Counted from the stretch's first letter, positions 32,074 through 41,169 are shown. The stretch: DNA of 64,000 bases from Prochlorococcus marinus CUG1415 (GCF_017696015.1 NZ_JAAORL010000001.1:310001-374000); one strand, 5' to 3'. Notes: generated by a model not told the origin, from the sequence alone. Translations and numbers: made by a program.

Positions 32074-32523
32074 GTGCAGATCGGAGATAAAATTCCAGAA
32101 TTTTCTTTACTGGATCAAAATGGAATTGAAAGATCAAATAAGGGATTAAAAAATCCTCTTGTTTTGTTCTTTTATCCAAAAGATGATACGCCAGGTTGCA
32201 CCATAGAAGTTTGCGGATTTAGAGATAAATATGACTTATTTAAAGTATTAGGTGCGCAAGTTTGGGGAGTCAGTAATGGAAGTACATCAAGTCATTTGGC
32301 ATTTGCCAATAAAAATAAATTACAATATCCACTACTTTGCGATACCAATGATTCTCTCAGGAAAACTTTTAAAGTTCCTAAAGTATTAGGCTTTATGGAT
32401 GGTAGAGTAACGTATGTTATCGATCGTAAAGGTATAGTTAGACATGTTTTTAGAGATTTATTGAATGGTCCTGAACACATCAAAGAGGCTATTAGAGTAC
32501 TTAAGGAAATTCAAAATAAATAA
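32074..32523 (+). CDS. bcp: Thioredoxin-dependent thiol peroxidase (Bcp/PrxQ)
   Basis: The 149-residue peroxiredoxin has a GTG start and the PrxQ active site DDTPGCTIEVCGFRD. The peroxidatic Cys is at 42 and the resolving Cys at 47, the five-residue spacing of the monomeric atypical 2-Cys PrxQ type. It reduces hydrogen peroxide and organic hydroperoxides with thioredoxin. It stands alone on the plus strand. Confidence 0.93.
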   Translation: MQIGDKIPEFSLLDQNGIERSNKGLKNPLVLFFYPKDDTPGCTIEVCGFRDKYDLFKVLGAQVWGVSNGSTSSHLAFANKNKLQYPLLCDTNDSLRKTFKVPKVLGFMDGRVTYVIDRKGIVRHVFRDLLNGPEHIKEAIRVLKEIQNK

Positions 32524-32590
32524 ACTATTATTCACAGAATTCAAGATTAATATGTTTTGTTTTATTATAGTTTTAGATTTTTTTTAGTAT

Positions 32591-32863
32591 ATGAAGAAAA
32601 TGGGAATGCAAGCTGTTGATCTTGCGATTCAAAATGGAGTTGATCTTGACGGTACACCAATCCCTCCAAAAATGTTAGATCTATATAACAGAATTATGGA
32701 TGAAGAGAATAAAAGACAAAGGAGTGGCGTTAAAAAATCAATGAGAAATAGATGCGTCAAAACTGGTTCTAAGCATTTTGATAAAGAAACTTTGAATCAA
32801 TTATTAATTGACTCAGGATGGGAAGGCCTCAAAGAAAAGGAAATTTTATTTTTTTATAATTAG
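32591..32863 (+). CDS. Hypothetical protein
   Basis: A 90-residue soluble protein. The first half (MGMQAVDLAIQNGVDLDGTP, IPPKMLDLYNRIMDEENKRQ) is helical; the second is basic, then acidic (LNQLLIDSGWEGLKEKE). ATG start with a small spacer after bcp. Function unknown. Confidence 0.6.
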   Translation: MKKMGMQAVDLAIQNGVDLDGTPIPPKMLDLYNRIMDEENKRQRSGVKKSMRNRCVKTGSKHFDKETLNQLLIDSGWEGLKEKEILFFYN

Positions 32864-32975
32864 AAAAACAAAAGGATTTTTTAAAATTTATCTTAAAAAG
32901 TATTTATGATAATTATTTATTTAAATTAAGAAACTGAGAACTAATTAATTACTTTATTAAATCTAATTTTTTGGA

Positions 32976-33300
32976 TTATTTAAGCCATACATTTTTTGCA
33001 GAGGACATTATTTTTTCTTTTTCAGCTTTTGTGAAAGCCAATTTTGCTTCTATAACCATAATTATTGATATGAAAAAAAGAGCAGAAATTTCGATTATTT
33101 GTTCTCTTTGAGAAGGTTCTGAATCTCCTTCTAAAAAAAACTAAAGCGAACCATGCAGTACTAGCAGCGATGGTTAAAAAATAAGGTTTTCTTCTCCTTT
33201 GATAGAAGTAACCCAATCCTAAACCAGGAAGATAATTTAAAAAAGATGCTACTCAGCCACTTGAAGATGCAAGTATTTCTTCTTTTGAGAGATAAGACAT
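32976..33300 (-). pseudogene. Broken small membrane protein
   Basis: Starting from ATG at 33298-33300 the frame reads MSYLSKEEILASSSG, then TGA where Trp is expected (33253-33255). It continues VASFLNYLPGLGLGYFYQ and, after WFALVFF, needs a one-base shift at a run of eight T/A. It then continues LEGDSEPSQREQIIEIS and ends at 32976. With the two repairs it makes a membrane protein of about 108 residues with two to three helices. Two independent lesions make loss of function likely. Confidence 0.65.
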
Positions 33301-33305
33301 TTATG

Positions 33306-33410
33306 TTAAGTATTTATTAAATCTGCATTTATGTAAGCAAAAGATATTGCTGCACAAATTACCCAACTAAAGGGTAAAAACATTCTTATTTTTTCTTTTT
33401 TATTCTTCAT
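33306..33410 (-). CDS. Very small membrane peptide
   Basis: A 34-residue frame (MKNKKEKIRMFLPFSWVICA) with one helix, immediately upstream of the broken gene at 32976-33300 and in the same direction, so it may be a partner of that former gene. Confidence 0.4.
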   Translation of the reverse strand: MKNKKEKIRMFLPFSWVICAAISFAYINADLINT

Positions 33411-33474
33411 TTTTTAATTATGGAAAATATTTTTAAAATCTGTGGATTAATGTATATCTTAAAACTAGAAGAAT

Positions 33475-33503
33475 TAAAAAAGACGATTAAAAACCGTCTT
33501 TTA
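33475..33503 (-). terminator. Intrinsic terminator
   Basis: AAAAGACG (33478-33485) and CGTCTTTT (33495-33502) form an 8-bp stem with a 9-base loop. It has A/T runs on both sides, so it could act on either strand; it ends the gene at 33529-33765. Confidence 0.7.
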
Positions 33504-33528
33504 AAAAAGTAAATTTTCTAAAAATAAA

Positions 33529-33765
33529 TTATTTATTTTTTGAGCCAGAGAGTACTTTAAGTTCTTTCTTTAATTCTTTTTCTCTCTCTTCAAGATGTTT
33601 GATTTGAGCTTTAAACGCATCTTCAAGTTTTACTTTTTGTGTTGTAATTTCATCAAGTTCTTCTTGATGTTGGTTTTTCTTTAGCTCCTTCATTTCACTA
33701 TCAGAAATAACATATACTGGGCGATATGAAGGTGTTTCAAAAAGAAGATCAAACATTGAATACAT
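33529..33765 (-). CDS. Coiled-coil small protein
   Basis: A 78-residue protein with a non-helical start (MYSMFDLLFETPSYRPVYVI) and then a long, highly charged helix (residues 22-75) predicted to form a coiled coil (KNQHQEELDEITTQKVKLED, KHLEEREKELKKELK). Function unknown. A terminator follows 26 bases after its stop. Confidence 0.65.
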   Translation of the reverse strand: MYSMFDLLFETPSYRPVYVISDSEMKELKKNQHQEELDEITTQKVKLEDAFKAQIKHLEEREKELKKELKVLSGSKNK

Positions 33766-33969
33766 AAGTGACCTTTGAATTAGTACAAATCCAATATCTA
33801 ATAATTTTTTTAAATATGAAAGGATAAATACCGAAGATATTTATACGGCAAATACACCGAATTTCGGTTTACCTAACATAACCACCCAGTATTTACCGAT
33901 CAAATTTTAAGGTATGTTTTAAATTATTAGAGAGATAATTATAAAAATCTAAATTAAGAAGAACTAAAA

Positions 33970-34409
33970 ATGGATTTAAAAATTACTAAAACATTAGTAA
34001 TCCCATTCAACGAAATTAAGTGGCGATTTTCCAGATCCTCTGGTCCTGGATTGCAGAATGTAAATAAAATTGAAAGCAGAGTAGAGATTATTTTTAATTT
34101 AGAAGATTCAAAAGTCCTTAATGATTATCAGAAAGCAATTCTTAAGATTAATTTGAAAAACAAATTAGTCAAAAATAGTTTAAGTTTGGCGGTTCAAGAA
34201 CATAGAAATCAATTACTAAATAGGCAGCTAGCATTAATAAGATTTAGCTCAATCATAAAAAATGGCTTAAATAAACCATGTAAATTAAGAAAATCTACAA
34301 AACCTACTCAAGCATCGCAAAAGAAATAGTTGAGCTTAAGAAAAAACATGGCGAATTGAAAAAAGTAGATAAAAAGAAAAAATATATCAATTATGAGAAA
34401 AATAAATAA
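33970..34409 (+). pseudogene. arfB: ArfB/ICT1-like peptidyl-tRNA hydrolase, decayed
   Basis: The first 119 codons (to 34329) encode an RF-1-type domain: WRFSRSSGPGLQNVNKIES is the catalytic loop. The essential GGQ is GLQ here. The expected basic C-terminal tail, which plugs the empty mRNA channel, is cut off by a stop after KPTQASQKK. It reappears in the next frame from about 34313 (SIAKEIVELKKKHGELKKVD) to 34409, so one base seems lost. ArfB rescues ribosomes stalled without a stop codon. A changed catalytic residue plus a lost tail argue that this copy no longer works. Confidence 0.75.
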
Positions 34410-34468
34410 ATATTTCACTCTCAAAATGTAATGAAAGCATATGATTAATTTAATTAAATTTTGGTTTA

Positions 34469-34717
34469 GTGAATTCAAATAATGATTTTTGGTTAATTGA
34501 CTCCAATTTTGTAGGGGTGATGCGTTTCTATAAAGAGAAAGAGCCTTCTGACAAATCTATTGCTTATATGTTTATTGAAGAAGGGATCATTATGGGAATT
34601 CATGGGGAAAATCCTCCATTAATGAAAACTAGAAAAAAAATTGTTATTGAAGAAGCAAGATTATTATGGCAAAAATTGTTAAAAGAAGGTTGGCAAAAAA
34701 CTAATAAAAAATGGTGA
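34469..34717 (+). CDS. DUF1651-like protein
   Basis: An 82-residue protein with a GTG start. It has the pattern of a Prochlorococcus/Synechococcus family known as DUF1651 (name from memory): WLIDSNFVGVMRFY, HGENPPLMKTRKKIVIEEAR and LWQKLLKEGWQKT. Function unknown. Confidence 0.7.
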   Translation: MNSNNDFWLIDSNFVGVMRFYKEKEPSDKSIAYMFIEEGIIMGIHGENPPLMKTRKKIVIEEARLLWQKLLKEGWQKTNKKW

Positions 34718-34748
34718 GAAAAATTTCATCATAAAACTTTTTTTAATT

Positions 34749-34913
34749 TCAGAAAATAAATGAACCTTTAGGATATAGCTTGGAAATTTTTTTATGTTGC
34801 AATAAGTTCCTTTTTTTGATGTCGTTTTCGTATCTTCTCAACATTATTAGATAGTTTGCAACTCCAAAAATTACTAAAAACATAATAAATCTTATTGCTG
34901 CCTCTAATTTCAT
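34749..34913 (-). CDS. Small membrane protein
   Basis: A 54-residue frame (MKLEAAIRFIMFLVIFGVAN) with one helix and a basic tail. ATG start; convergent with the DUF1651-like gene. No family is recognised. Confidence 0.5.
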   Translation of the reverse strand: MKLEAAIRFIMFLVIFGVANYLIMLRRYENDIKKRNLLQHKKISKLYPKGSFIF

Positions 34914-34975
34914 ATAATTACTAAGCTTTATTTAAATCTGACAATTATTAATCAAAAATCAATCGGTATTGATAT

Positions 34976-35836
34976 CTAATTAAAAGGTCTAGAAAAAATC
35001 TTTTTTGATTTTATTGCATAAAAAATACATAACAAAAGTAATATTAAAATTGCACTAAAGCTGCCTATTGGGTTTGGAATATTTTGTGTAAAAGGACCTG
35101 CTAAAAAAGAAGGTGTATTTTCTTTAAATTCTATTAATCCGTTATTTATAAAAAACCAAATACCAACAAGTCCTCCATGAATTCCTATGCAATTCCATAA
35201 AGAACCTTTATCTCTAATTCTTATTAATGATAGAAATATTCCAAGTAAAATAAATCCTAAACGTAATCCAATTATGTTCCAAAAGATCTCATTTGATAAA
35301 TTATGAACGTAGCTAAAAGCTATAGCTTGTAAAGCTATTGATATTTTTATACCATAGTCAAATTTTAATTCCTCTAGTAACCAGCCTCTAAAAATTATTT
35401 CCTCTGCGAATCCAACTCCTAATCCAAGTACAATAGAATTTAATAATATGCTTGGCGAAAATTCACCTATCCAAGAAATATAATTTTTTTGCAATAATGG
35501 TACAAGAATTAGAATAATTAAAACTAAAGCAAATAAAATACCTTGAGAAAAATTTACAAAGTTTTTTAAGAATTTGTGTTTAGTAATCCCAAGAAGGACC
35601 CATGTATTTGATATTTTCCGTTTTATATAAAACCAATATGGAAGTAAAAAGATAAAAAGTAAGAATGTCAAAATAGTTCCAATTAAGGATAAATTTTCTT
35701 TTTCGAAATTCAACAATAATAATGGCTGAGATAAAGCCCATCCAATGCCATAAAGAATTGGAATAAAAAATATAGTGGATATGCATCTTGGTCTTAAAAG
35801 AAAAAAACTTTTAGTGAATATTATTAATTTTTTCAT
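34976..35836 (-). CDS. CPBP-family intramembrane metalloprotease
   Basis: The 286-residue protein has about eight membrane helices and the three CPBP (Abi/CAAX) motifs: EEIIFRGWLLEEL (motif 1, EExxxR), SYVHNLSNE (motif 2 His) and GIHGGLVGIWFF (motif 3 His). These form a metal-dependent protease site within the membrane. Substrates in cyanobacteria are unknown; relatives process prenylated proteins or bacteriocin-related peptides. It stands alone on the minus strand. Confidence 0.88.
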   Translation of the reverse strand: MKKLIIFTKSFFLLRPRCISTIFFIPILYGIGWALSQPLLLLNFEKENLSLIGTILTFLLFIFLLPYWFYIKRKISNTWVLLGITKHKFLKNFVNFSQGILFALVLIILILVPLLQKNYISWIGEFSPSILLNSIVLGLGVGFAEEIIFRGWLLEELKFDYGIKISIALQAIAFSYVHNLSNEIFWNIIGLRLGFILLGIFLSLIRIRDKGSLWNCIGIHGGLVGIWFFINNGLIEFKENTPSFLAGPFTQNIPNPIGSFSAILILLLLCIFYAIKSKKIFSRPFN

Positions 35837-35848
35837 TTTATTTAAATA

Positions 35849-36007
35849 TTAATTGACCCCACTTTGCTTCTTATTAATATAATTTATGTTTTTTGAAAGA
35901 TGAGATAAATCTTTATAAAATTGCCGAGTTATTTTGTCTTCTTTATCACTAGTCCATAGTAATTCTGAGGCCTCTTCATATTCTTCTTTATATCTTTCTT
36001 TATTCAA
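35849..36007 (-). CDS. Small acidic/basic helical protein
   Basis: A frame of 52 residues if a TTG at 36007 is used (about NKERYKEEYEEASELLWTSD at the start). It is highly charged and helical; the start is uncertain since no ATG exists in the frame. Just upstream of the CPBP gene on the same strand by 12 bases of its stop. Confidence 0.4.
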   Translation of the reverse strand: MNKERYKEEYEEASELLWTSDKEDKITRQFYKDLSHLSKNINYINKKQSGVN

Positions 36008-36096
36008 ATCTTTTTTATATCGTAATAATTAAAATTTTACTTATTGCAAATGTCTAAAAGTGATGTTTATTAAATTTGTGTATTTATTTAAAATCT

Positions 36097-36186
36097 ATGC
36101 TTATTAATCTTTCAACTTTCATTTTTACATTATTTTCTCCATTGCTTATTTTTGCAGTAATAATTTCTGTTTACTTATTGCATTAG
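36097..36186 (+). CDS. Very small membrane peptide
   Basis: A 29-residue frame (MLINLSTFIFTLFSPLLIFA) that is one hydrophobic helix with no charged tail. Support is only the ATG and composition. Confidence 0.35.
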   Translation: MLINLSTFIFTLFSPLLIFAVIISVYLLH

Positions 36187-36206
36187 GAAATTATTTATAA
36201 AATAAT

Positions 36207-36302
36207 TTAAGGGTGTATTATGCCTGCTTTTTCTAATGCAAATGATAAAACTGCAATTACTGCCATTACAGTTAGAATCTTGTTCTTTTTGATGAAATCC
36301 AT
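36207..36302 (-). CDS. Very small membrane peptide
   Basis: A 31-residue frame (MDFIKKNKILTVMAVIAVLS) with a basic N-terminus and one helix. ATG start. Similar in style to the peptide at 29037-29147 (MDFISK start). Confidence 0.45.
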   Translation of the reverse strand: MDFIKKNKILTVMAVIAVLSFALEKAGIIHP

Positions 36303-36376
36303 AATGCATATAAATAATATATTTATTAAATTCCTATATAAAATAATTAAGAATTAAAAATATTATAACAATTACC

Positions 36377-36478
36377 ATGGAGCCTATATATGTAGGAGAT
36401 TTAGTTGCCTCCATATCATCTTATAAAAAGGTGATTGAAAATTATAATAAAGGTATAAAAGAAGACACATTTGTATGA
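36377..36478 (+). CDS. Short frame ending at an early stop
   Basis: A 33-residue frame (MEPIYVGDLVASISSYKKVI) ends in TGA at 36476. The frame then carries on seven codons (RTSWRRF) to a TAA at 36500-36502, so the TGA may replace a Trp codon. Real gene or decayed remnant cannot be settled. Confidence 0.35.
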   Translation: MEPIYVGDLVASISSYKKVIENYNKGIKEDTFV

Positions 36479-36520
36479 AGAACCTCTTGGCGGCGATTTT
36501 AATTACCCTGATTGATAAAT

Positions 36521-36694
36521 ATGCTTACTACAAAAAACACTTTTGCCTTAGCAGATTGGATTAGAGAGTGGCGAAAGTGCCGTAATAAGAATCCATCTGT
36601 TGATGTGTGTATAAAGTTTTTTTAGTGGAAATTGGAAGATTATAAACTTTCTGATAGTGATATAAAGAATAATAGAATCTATTTTGATTTATGA
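36521..36694 (+). pseudogene. Small protein interrupted by an in-frame TAG
   Basis: The frame begins MLTTKNTFALADWIREWRKC and meets TAG at 36623-36625 after VDVCIKFF. It continues in the same frame as WKLEDYKLSDSDIKNNRIYF to the stop at 36692. The same charged, tryptophan-containing style runs across the stop, so a single nonsense change is the simplest reading. Full length would be 57 residues. Confidence 0.5.
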
Positions 36695-36843
36695 ATCTAA
36701 ATTAAGCAAATAACTAAATAATTTAAATTTCTATATTTATCTATAAAAAACAATGGATCATTAAAATCCTCTTATAGATTAAGAAAAAAGTAAATCAGCA
36801 TATTTACGGATTTACTGAAAATATAAAAAGGAGTAATTTATAA

Positions 36844-36969
36844 ATGTTGAGTTCGGAGGCAATCTAAATGATTGATAGTCCGCCTGAAATTTAGCAAATT
36901 CCAAAATATAGGAAGCGTATTCCTGAGCATGGGATTATTCGAAAATTAAAGTTCAATCAATTAGTCTGA
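36844..36969 (+). pseudogene. Decayed short gene or non-coding RNA region
   Basis: A purine-rich AAAGGAG lies ten bases before an ATG at 36844. The frame is broken by TAA (36865) and TAG (36892), yet the last 24 codons read like protein (QIPKYRKRIPEHGIIRKLKF). The region 36830-37112 has more mixed composition than its surroundings and ends at a strong terminator (37113-37145), so it could equally be a small RNA. Confidence 0.35.
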
Positions 36970-37112
36970 TAAGACTTCGCTTTATAATTACTAGCGACAA
37001 TAGGGACTGAAATTATCGAGAGAAATCCCCGAATTCACGTATTCTAGGTTTATGAGTAAATAGACTTTAAAATATGTAATTTTATATCCTTAAAGAAGGA
37101 AATGAGATATTA

Positions 37113-37145
37113 AAAAAGGACTGTTCAAACAGTCCTTTTTTATGT
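37113..37145 (+). terminator. Strong intrinsic terminator
   Basis: GGACTGTT (37118-37125) and AACAGTCC (37128-37135) form a perfect 8-bp stem, extended by A/T pairs, with a 2-4 base loop and T run. No complete gene precedes it, so it marks an unrecognised plus-strand transcript from about 36830. Confidence 0.8.
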
Positions 37146-37219
37146 TTAAGTAATTGCTTATAAACTAGATTTCTTTTTGGATACTATAGATTTATATAAG
37201 TAATTAAAAATATTTGAAA

Positions 37220-38170
37220 ATGAAAGATCAAATCTTGTTTCCACAAATTGATGTAAGAGAAAAGGGGTTTTTAAAAGTTAGTGATATTCATACTATTTAT
37301 TGGGAAAGATCTGGTAATCCAAATGGCAAAAAAATACTTGTTATTCATGGAGGTCCGGGAGGCGGGAGTCAACCAAGATATAGAAGATACTTTGATCCAG
37401 AAAAATTCGATATTATTCAATTTGACCAAAGAGGTTGTGGTGAATCAACTCCTTTCTCTGAATTAAAAGAAAATACGACTAATCATTTAGTTGATGATAT
37501 TGAGAAATTAAGGATTCTATTAAAAATTGATAGTTGGCATTTGTTTGGAGGATCTTGGGGTTCAACACTTTCACTTGTATATGCAATAAATAATCCCTCA
37601 AGAGTTATTAGCTTGACTTTGCGAGGAATATTTTTATGTAGAAAGTTTGAGTTGTTATGGTTCTACCAATATGGTGCAAGTGAGATATTCCCCGATCAAT
37701 TTGAAGAATATATTTCTGTAATACCAAAAGAAGAAAGAAATCATTTAATAAGTTCTTTTTATAAATATTTAACATCTTCAGATGTGAAGCTTAGATCAAG
37801 AGCAGCAGCAGCTTGGACAAAATGGGAACTCTCAACTAGTCATTTAATAAATAAAAAATTCGATTTTGATAAGTCCCAAGTTAATTCTTTTTCAGACGCA
37901 TTCGCAAGGATCGAATGTCATTATTTTATTAATAATATTTTCTTAGAAGATGATTTTATTTTGAAAAATATAAAAATTATAGAATCGATACCAACAAAAA
38001 TAATTCAAGGGAGATATGACGTGGTATGTCCTGTTAGGAGTGCCTGGGATTTAAATAAGAAATTAAAGAATTCCGAATTGATTATTGTTAATGATGCTGG
38101 TCATTCAATGAGTGAAAAAGGTATTACTATCGAATTAATAAAAGCTGTAAAAGGAATTGAAAATTTCTAA
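37220..38170 (+). CDS. pip: Proline iminopeptidase
   Basis: From the ATG at 37220 the alpha/beta-hydrolase has 316 residues. It has the oxyanion loop IHGGPGGGSQP, DQRGCGES, the nucleophile elbow GGSWGSTLSL (Ser), an Asp in QGRYDVVCP and the His in NDAGHSMSE. This is the S33 prolyl aminopeptidase pattern, which frees N-terminal proline from peptides. A TTG two codons upstream is an alternative start. Confidence 0.92.
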   Translation: MKDQILFPQIDVREKGFLKVSDIHTIYWERSGNPNGKKILVIHGGPGGGSQPRYRRYFDPEKFDIIQFDQRGCGESTPFSELKENTTNHLVDDIEKLRILLKIDSWHLFGGSWGSTLSLVYAINNPSRVISLTLRGIFLCRKFELLWFYQYGASEIFPDQFEEYISVIPKEERNHLISSFYKYLTSSDVKLRSRAAAAWTKWELSTSHLINKKFDFDKSQVNSFSDAFARIECHYFINNIFLEDDFILKNIKIIESIPTKIIQGRYDVVCPVRSAWDLNKKLKNSELIIVNDAGHSMSEKGITIELIKAVKGIENF

Positions 38171-38191
38171 TGAAATAATATTTTTAAAAAA

Positions 38192-38365
38192 CTAGAGGCC
38201 ATTATCTTCAATATTCTGGGCAATACTTCGAAGGAGTTCGACGATATCAGAATCTTTGCATTGAGTATCTTCCTTAAGCAAAGTACACTCGTCTCTAATA
38301 CTTACATTGGTACTCCACCATATACCTGAACTATTGGTATCGTCCCATTCAAATTTTTCAGACAT
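38192..38365 (-). CDS. Small acidic protein
   Basis: A 57-residue frame (MSEKFEWDDTNSSGIWWSTN) rich in Asp/Glu and Trp, with two Cys. ATG start; GC content is higher than neighbouring spacers, which supports coding. No family is recognised. Convergent with pip. Confidence 0.55.
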   Translation of the reverse strand: MSEKFEWDDTNSSGIWWSTNVSIRDECTLLKEDTQCKDSDIVELLRSIAQNIEDNGL

Positions 38366-38556
38366 AATTAACTAAATTTAAACAATTCATTAAAGCTTGT
38401 ATAACATTATCTTGGATTTAACTATTTAATTTCAAAATTAAAAATTTTTTTTAATAAAAGTAATCTGAAAATAATTGATAATCCAATTTAGATATCTATT
38501 TTAATTCATATTGTATATACTTTTTCTTAGGAAAAATCTTAGAATAACAAAAAAAA

Positions 38557-39180
38557 ATGACAATAACAAAAATACTATGGGAGGATAATTATGAACTCGC
38601 TTTACTAAGTTTAAATACAAAATTTGTTCAAGGTTTAAGAACTGGAAGTCTTCCTGAAAATATATTTCAAGAATATTTAGCTCAAGATTATTTCTTTTTA
38701 GAGACTTTTGCTAAGGCATATGGTCTTGCCGTTTCTAAATCAAAAGATAAGTATTCAATAAGGAAGTTAAGTGAACTTCTAATGGGTGTTTCAGAAGAGT
38801 TGATTCTTCATGAAACTTATGCAAAAGAATGGGATATTGATTTGTCTAATAACTATATAAAAAAAACTACTAAAAATTATACAGATTTTCTTGATGATAC
38901 TGCTAAGAGACTTAGCTCCGTTGAGATAATGTTTGCAATGACTCCATGTATGAGACTCTATTCTTGGATAGGAAAAAGTTTATATGAAGAGCATTTTGAT
39001 GATAAATATAAAGAATGGATAATAACTTACTCTGATGAGTGCTTTGAAAATTTAGCAAATTCACTAGAAAATCTTATTGAGACCAATCAAGATTCATATG
39101 ATATTAATCAGGCAAAATATTTATATAAAAGAGCTATGGAATTGGAGTTGGATTTTTTTAATGCGTATTCAGATTTCTAA
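38557..39180 (+). CDS. tenA: TenA-family aminopyrimidine aminohydrolase
   Basis: The 207-residue all-helical protein has the TenA pattern: [20 protein letters not shown] near residue 36, the [15 protein letters not shown] region and [20 protein letters not shown], then [14 protein letters not shown]. TenA salvages degraded thiamin pyrimidine (or helps thiamin breakdown). It lacks the catalytic Cys in the usual ACL motif position (TPCMRLYSW may supply it). thiD follows 51 bases later, consistent with a thiamin salvage pair. Confidence 0.9.
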   Translation: MTITKILWEDNYELALLSLNTKFVQGLRTGSLPENIFQEYLAQDYFFLETFAKAYGLAVSKSKDKYSIRKLSELLMGVSEELILHETYAKEWDIDLSNNYIKKTTKNYTDFLDDTAKRLSSVEIMFAMTPCMRLYSWIGKSLYEEHFDDKYKEWIITYSDECFENLANSLENLIETNQDSYDINQAKYLYKRAMELELDFFNAYSDF

Positions 39181-39231
39181 TTTAAATTTAGAATATTTTT
39201 ATAATATTTATAAAGTCTATTTAATAAAATT

Positions 39232-40011
39232 ATGTATTCTAAAATTGCACTTTCAATAGGAGGTAGTGACTCTGGAGGAGGAGCAGGTATCCAGGCTGAC
39301 CTAAGAACTTTTATGGCCCTTAAAGTACATGGATGCTCTGTTATTACATGTATTACCGCACAAAATAGTATTGAGGTTACATGTGTTGAATCAGTAGAGA
39401 AGAATACTTTATTAAGTCAGTTAGATACTTTATTTTCTGATTTTGGTATTAATGCTTTAAAAACTGGAATGTTACTTAATGAAAGGATAATTGATGATAC
39501 TGCATCAAAATTAAATACATATAAAATAACCAAAATTATTGACCCAGTTATGGTTACAAGAACTGGTTCTAAATTACTGGAAGATTCTGCAATTAATGCT
39601 TATAAGAAGCTCTTATTACCAATTGCAGATTTGGTAACCCCAAATATTTATGAAGCAAATCTACTTTCTGGTTTGGAAATTAGGAGTAAAGAAGATATCG
39701 AAAATTCCGCAAGAAATATTATTGCTATGGGAGCTAAAGCTGTACTTATAAAAGGTGGCGGTTTAAAAGATATGAAAGGTAAAGATTTTTTTCTTGATTT
39801 AAATGGTAGAAAAGAGTGGTTGTTTAATAATTTTATAAATACAAACAATACACATGGTAGTGGGTGTACATTAAGTGCTGCTATTTGTGGTTACAAAGCT
39901 TTAGGTTTTGAGCTACTTGAATCCATACAAAAAGCAAAATCATTTGTTGAAAAATCTTTGGAGAATTCTTACAAGATAGGATCTGGCCCTGGTCCCTTAG
40001 GTCATCATTAA
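39232..40011 (+). CDS. thiD: Hydroxymethylpyrimidine kinase / HMP-phosphate kinase
   Basis: The 259-residue ribokinase-fold protein has [18 protein letters not shown] at the substrate site, [26 protein letters not shown] (anion hole and catalytic base) and a GPGPLGHH end. ThiD phosphorylates HMP twice to give HMP-PP for thiamin synthesis. It follows tenA, so the pair likely salvages pyrimidine made by thiamin breakdown, which Prochlorococcus may scavenge from seawater. Confidence 0.95.
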   Translation: MYSKIALSIGGSDSGGGAGIQADLRTFMALKVHGCSVITCITAQNSIEVTCVESVEKNTLLSQLDTLFSDFGINALKTGMLLNERIIDDTASKLNTYKITKIIDPVMVTRTGSKLLEDSAINAYKKLLLPIADLVTPNIYEANLLSGLEIRSKEDIENSARNIIAMGAKAVLIKGGGLKDMKGKDFFLDLNGRKEWLFNNFINTNNTHGSGCTLSAAICGYKALGFELLESIQKAKSFVEKSLENSYKIGSGPGPLGHH

Positions 40012-40030
40012 ATTATTTATAAAAGGGAGG

Positions 40031-40216
40031 TTAGAACCACCATTTCCTGTAGGGCTTTTTTAAAAATAAGATTTCTTCTGACTCCCATCCACCTTCCAAC
40101 CACTCAAGATGCTCAAGCAATAAAGACTCACTTTCGCTTTTGCTTAATTGCCCAATTCTATTTGCAATACCATCAAACCTTACTTTCATTAATTCTTCAA
40201 TCTTGACGTTATTCAT
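40031..40216 (-). CDS. Small hypothetical protein
   Basis: A 61-residue protein (MNNVKIEELMKVRFDGIANR) that is helical and acidic, ending LFLKKPYRKWWF. It is convergent with thiD. Unknown family; the even codon use and ATG start support it. Confidence 0.6.
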   Translation of the reverse strand: MNNVKIEELMKVRFDGIANRIGQLSKSESESLLLEHLEWLEGGWESEEILFLKKPYRKWWF

Positions 40217-40399
40217 AGGTTAAACACTAAATTTTTTCTACTCAAACTTGTATGGATTTTTTTGTCAAGGATTAAATGTTATTTGTATACCAGCAGTTCT
40301 CAAATTTGTATTAAATACAACTTTTTAAAATAGATAGTAATTAAGACTTATTCACATGGATTTAATTAAAGACTAATTTGTATAAAAATACATTAAATT

Positions 40400-40543
40400 A
40401 TGAATAAAGAAGAAACAGCAAAGCAAAAAACTATTTTAAACGTGGGCTATTGTGAAACTACCCCTGAGTGGCTGCATAGAATTATTACTGAACTGGCAGA
40501 TGAAAAAAAGAATTTTGTAGACTTGTCAGTTATTTGCGCTTAA
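40400..40543 (+). CDS. Small hypothetical protein
   Basis: A 47-residue frame (MNKEETAKQKTILNVGYCET) ending in DLSVICA, with an ATG start. Soluble and helix-prone. Upstream of a decayed cupin gene on the same strand. Family unknown. Confidence 0.5.
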   Translation: MNKEETAKQKTILNVGYCETTPEWLHRIITELADEKKNFVDLSVICA

Positions 40544-40634
40544 GTTTTTGAAAGCTTAATTTTATTTTGAGTTATTTTCAACTTACTACACTGTATTAAT
40601 AGATTAATAGGGATTTTTAAGATACTTTTGTGAA

Positions 40635-41099
40635 GTGAATCCTAATCAAAAAAATATAGAAATAATTAAACAATTTAATTTATCTCCGCAACCTGAAGGT
40701 GGATGGTTTAAGGAGATCTTAAGGAGTAAGAGTTCTCTAAATAAGGGAAGACGGCTAAAGTAGAAACTTCAATACGGGAATTTATTATCTTTTAGAGTCG
40801 TAAAAAGTACTTAGCAAAGAGTAAAAAATGCAGATGAAATTTGGATTTATCTAAGGGGTGATCCTCTGAATTTATGGTGCCTAGATAATGAAAATACGTT
40901 AAAAAGAAATTTAATTTTAAATTTCAATAATCCAGTACAAATGATCCTATCTGGATATTGGCAAGCGGCAAAAAGTAAAGGAGAATTTACTTTAGTGAGT
41001 TGCTGTGTTGGCCCTGGGTTTGATTTTAAGGATTTTGAATTGCTCAGTAATATAAATTATGCTTCTAGATTAGGTAAAGCAATTAATGATCTTATTTAA
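40635..41099 (+). pseudogene. Decayed DUF985 (cupin-like) gene
   Basis: Pieces in two frames reconstruct a DUF985/cupin_5 protein. Start: FNLSPQPEGGWFKEILRS in one frame, broken by TAG after GRRLK. A second frame then gives LLSFRVVKST, a TAG, QRVKNADEIWIYLRGDPLNL, MILSGYWQAAKSKG and SCCVGPGFDFKDFEL to the stop. The signature PEGGWF, DEIW..L.GDPL, WQAA and PGFDF..FE is unmistakable. At least one frameshift and one or two in-frame stops mean it cannot make the full protein. Confidence 0.8.
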
Positions 41100-41169
41100 G
41101 AAATTTTTCTTTTATGATTTATGAAATTTTGCTTTAGATTTATAGAGTTAATTTAGCGACTTATTAGGA

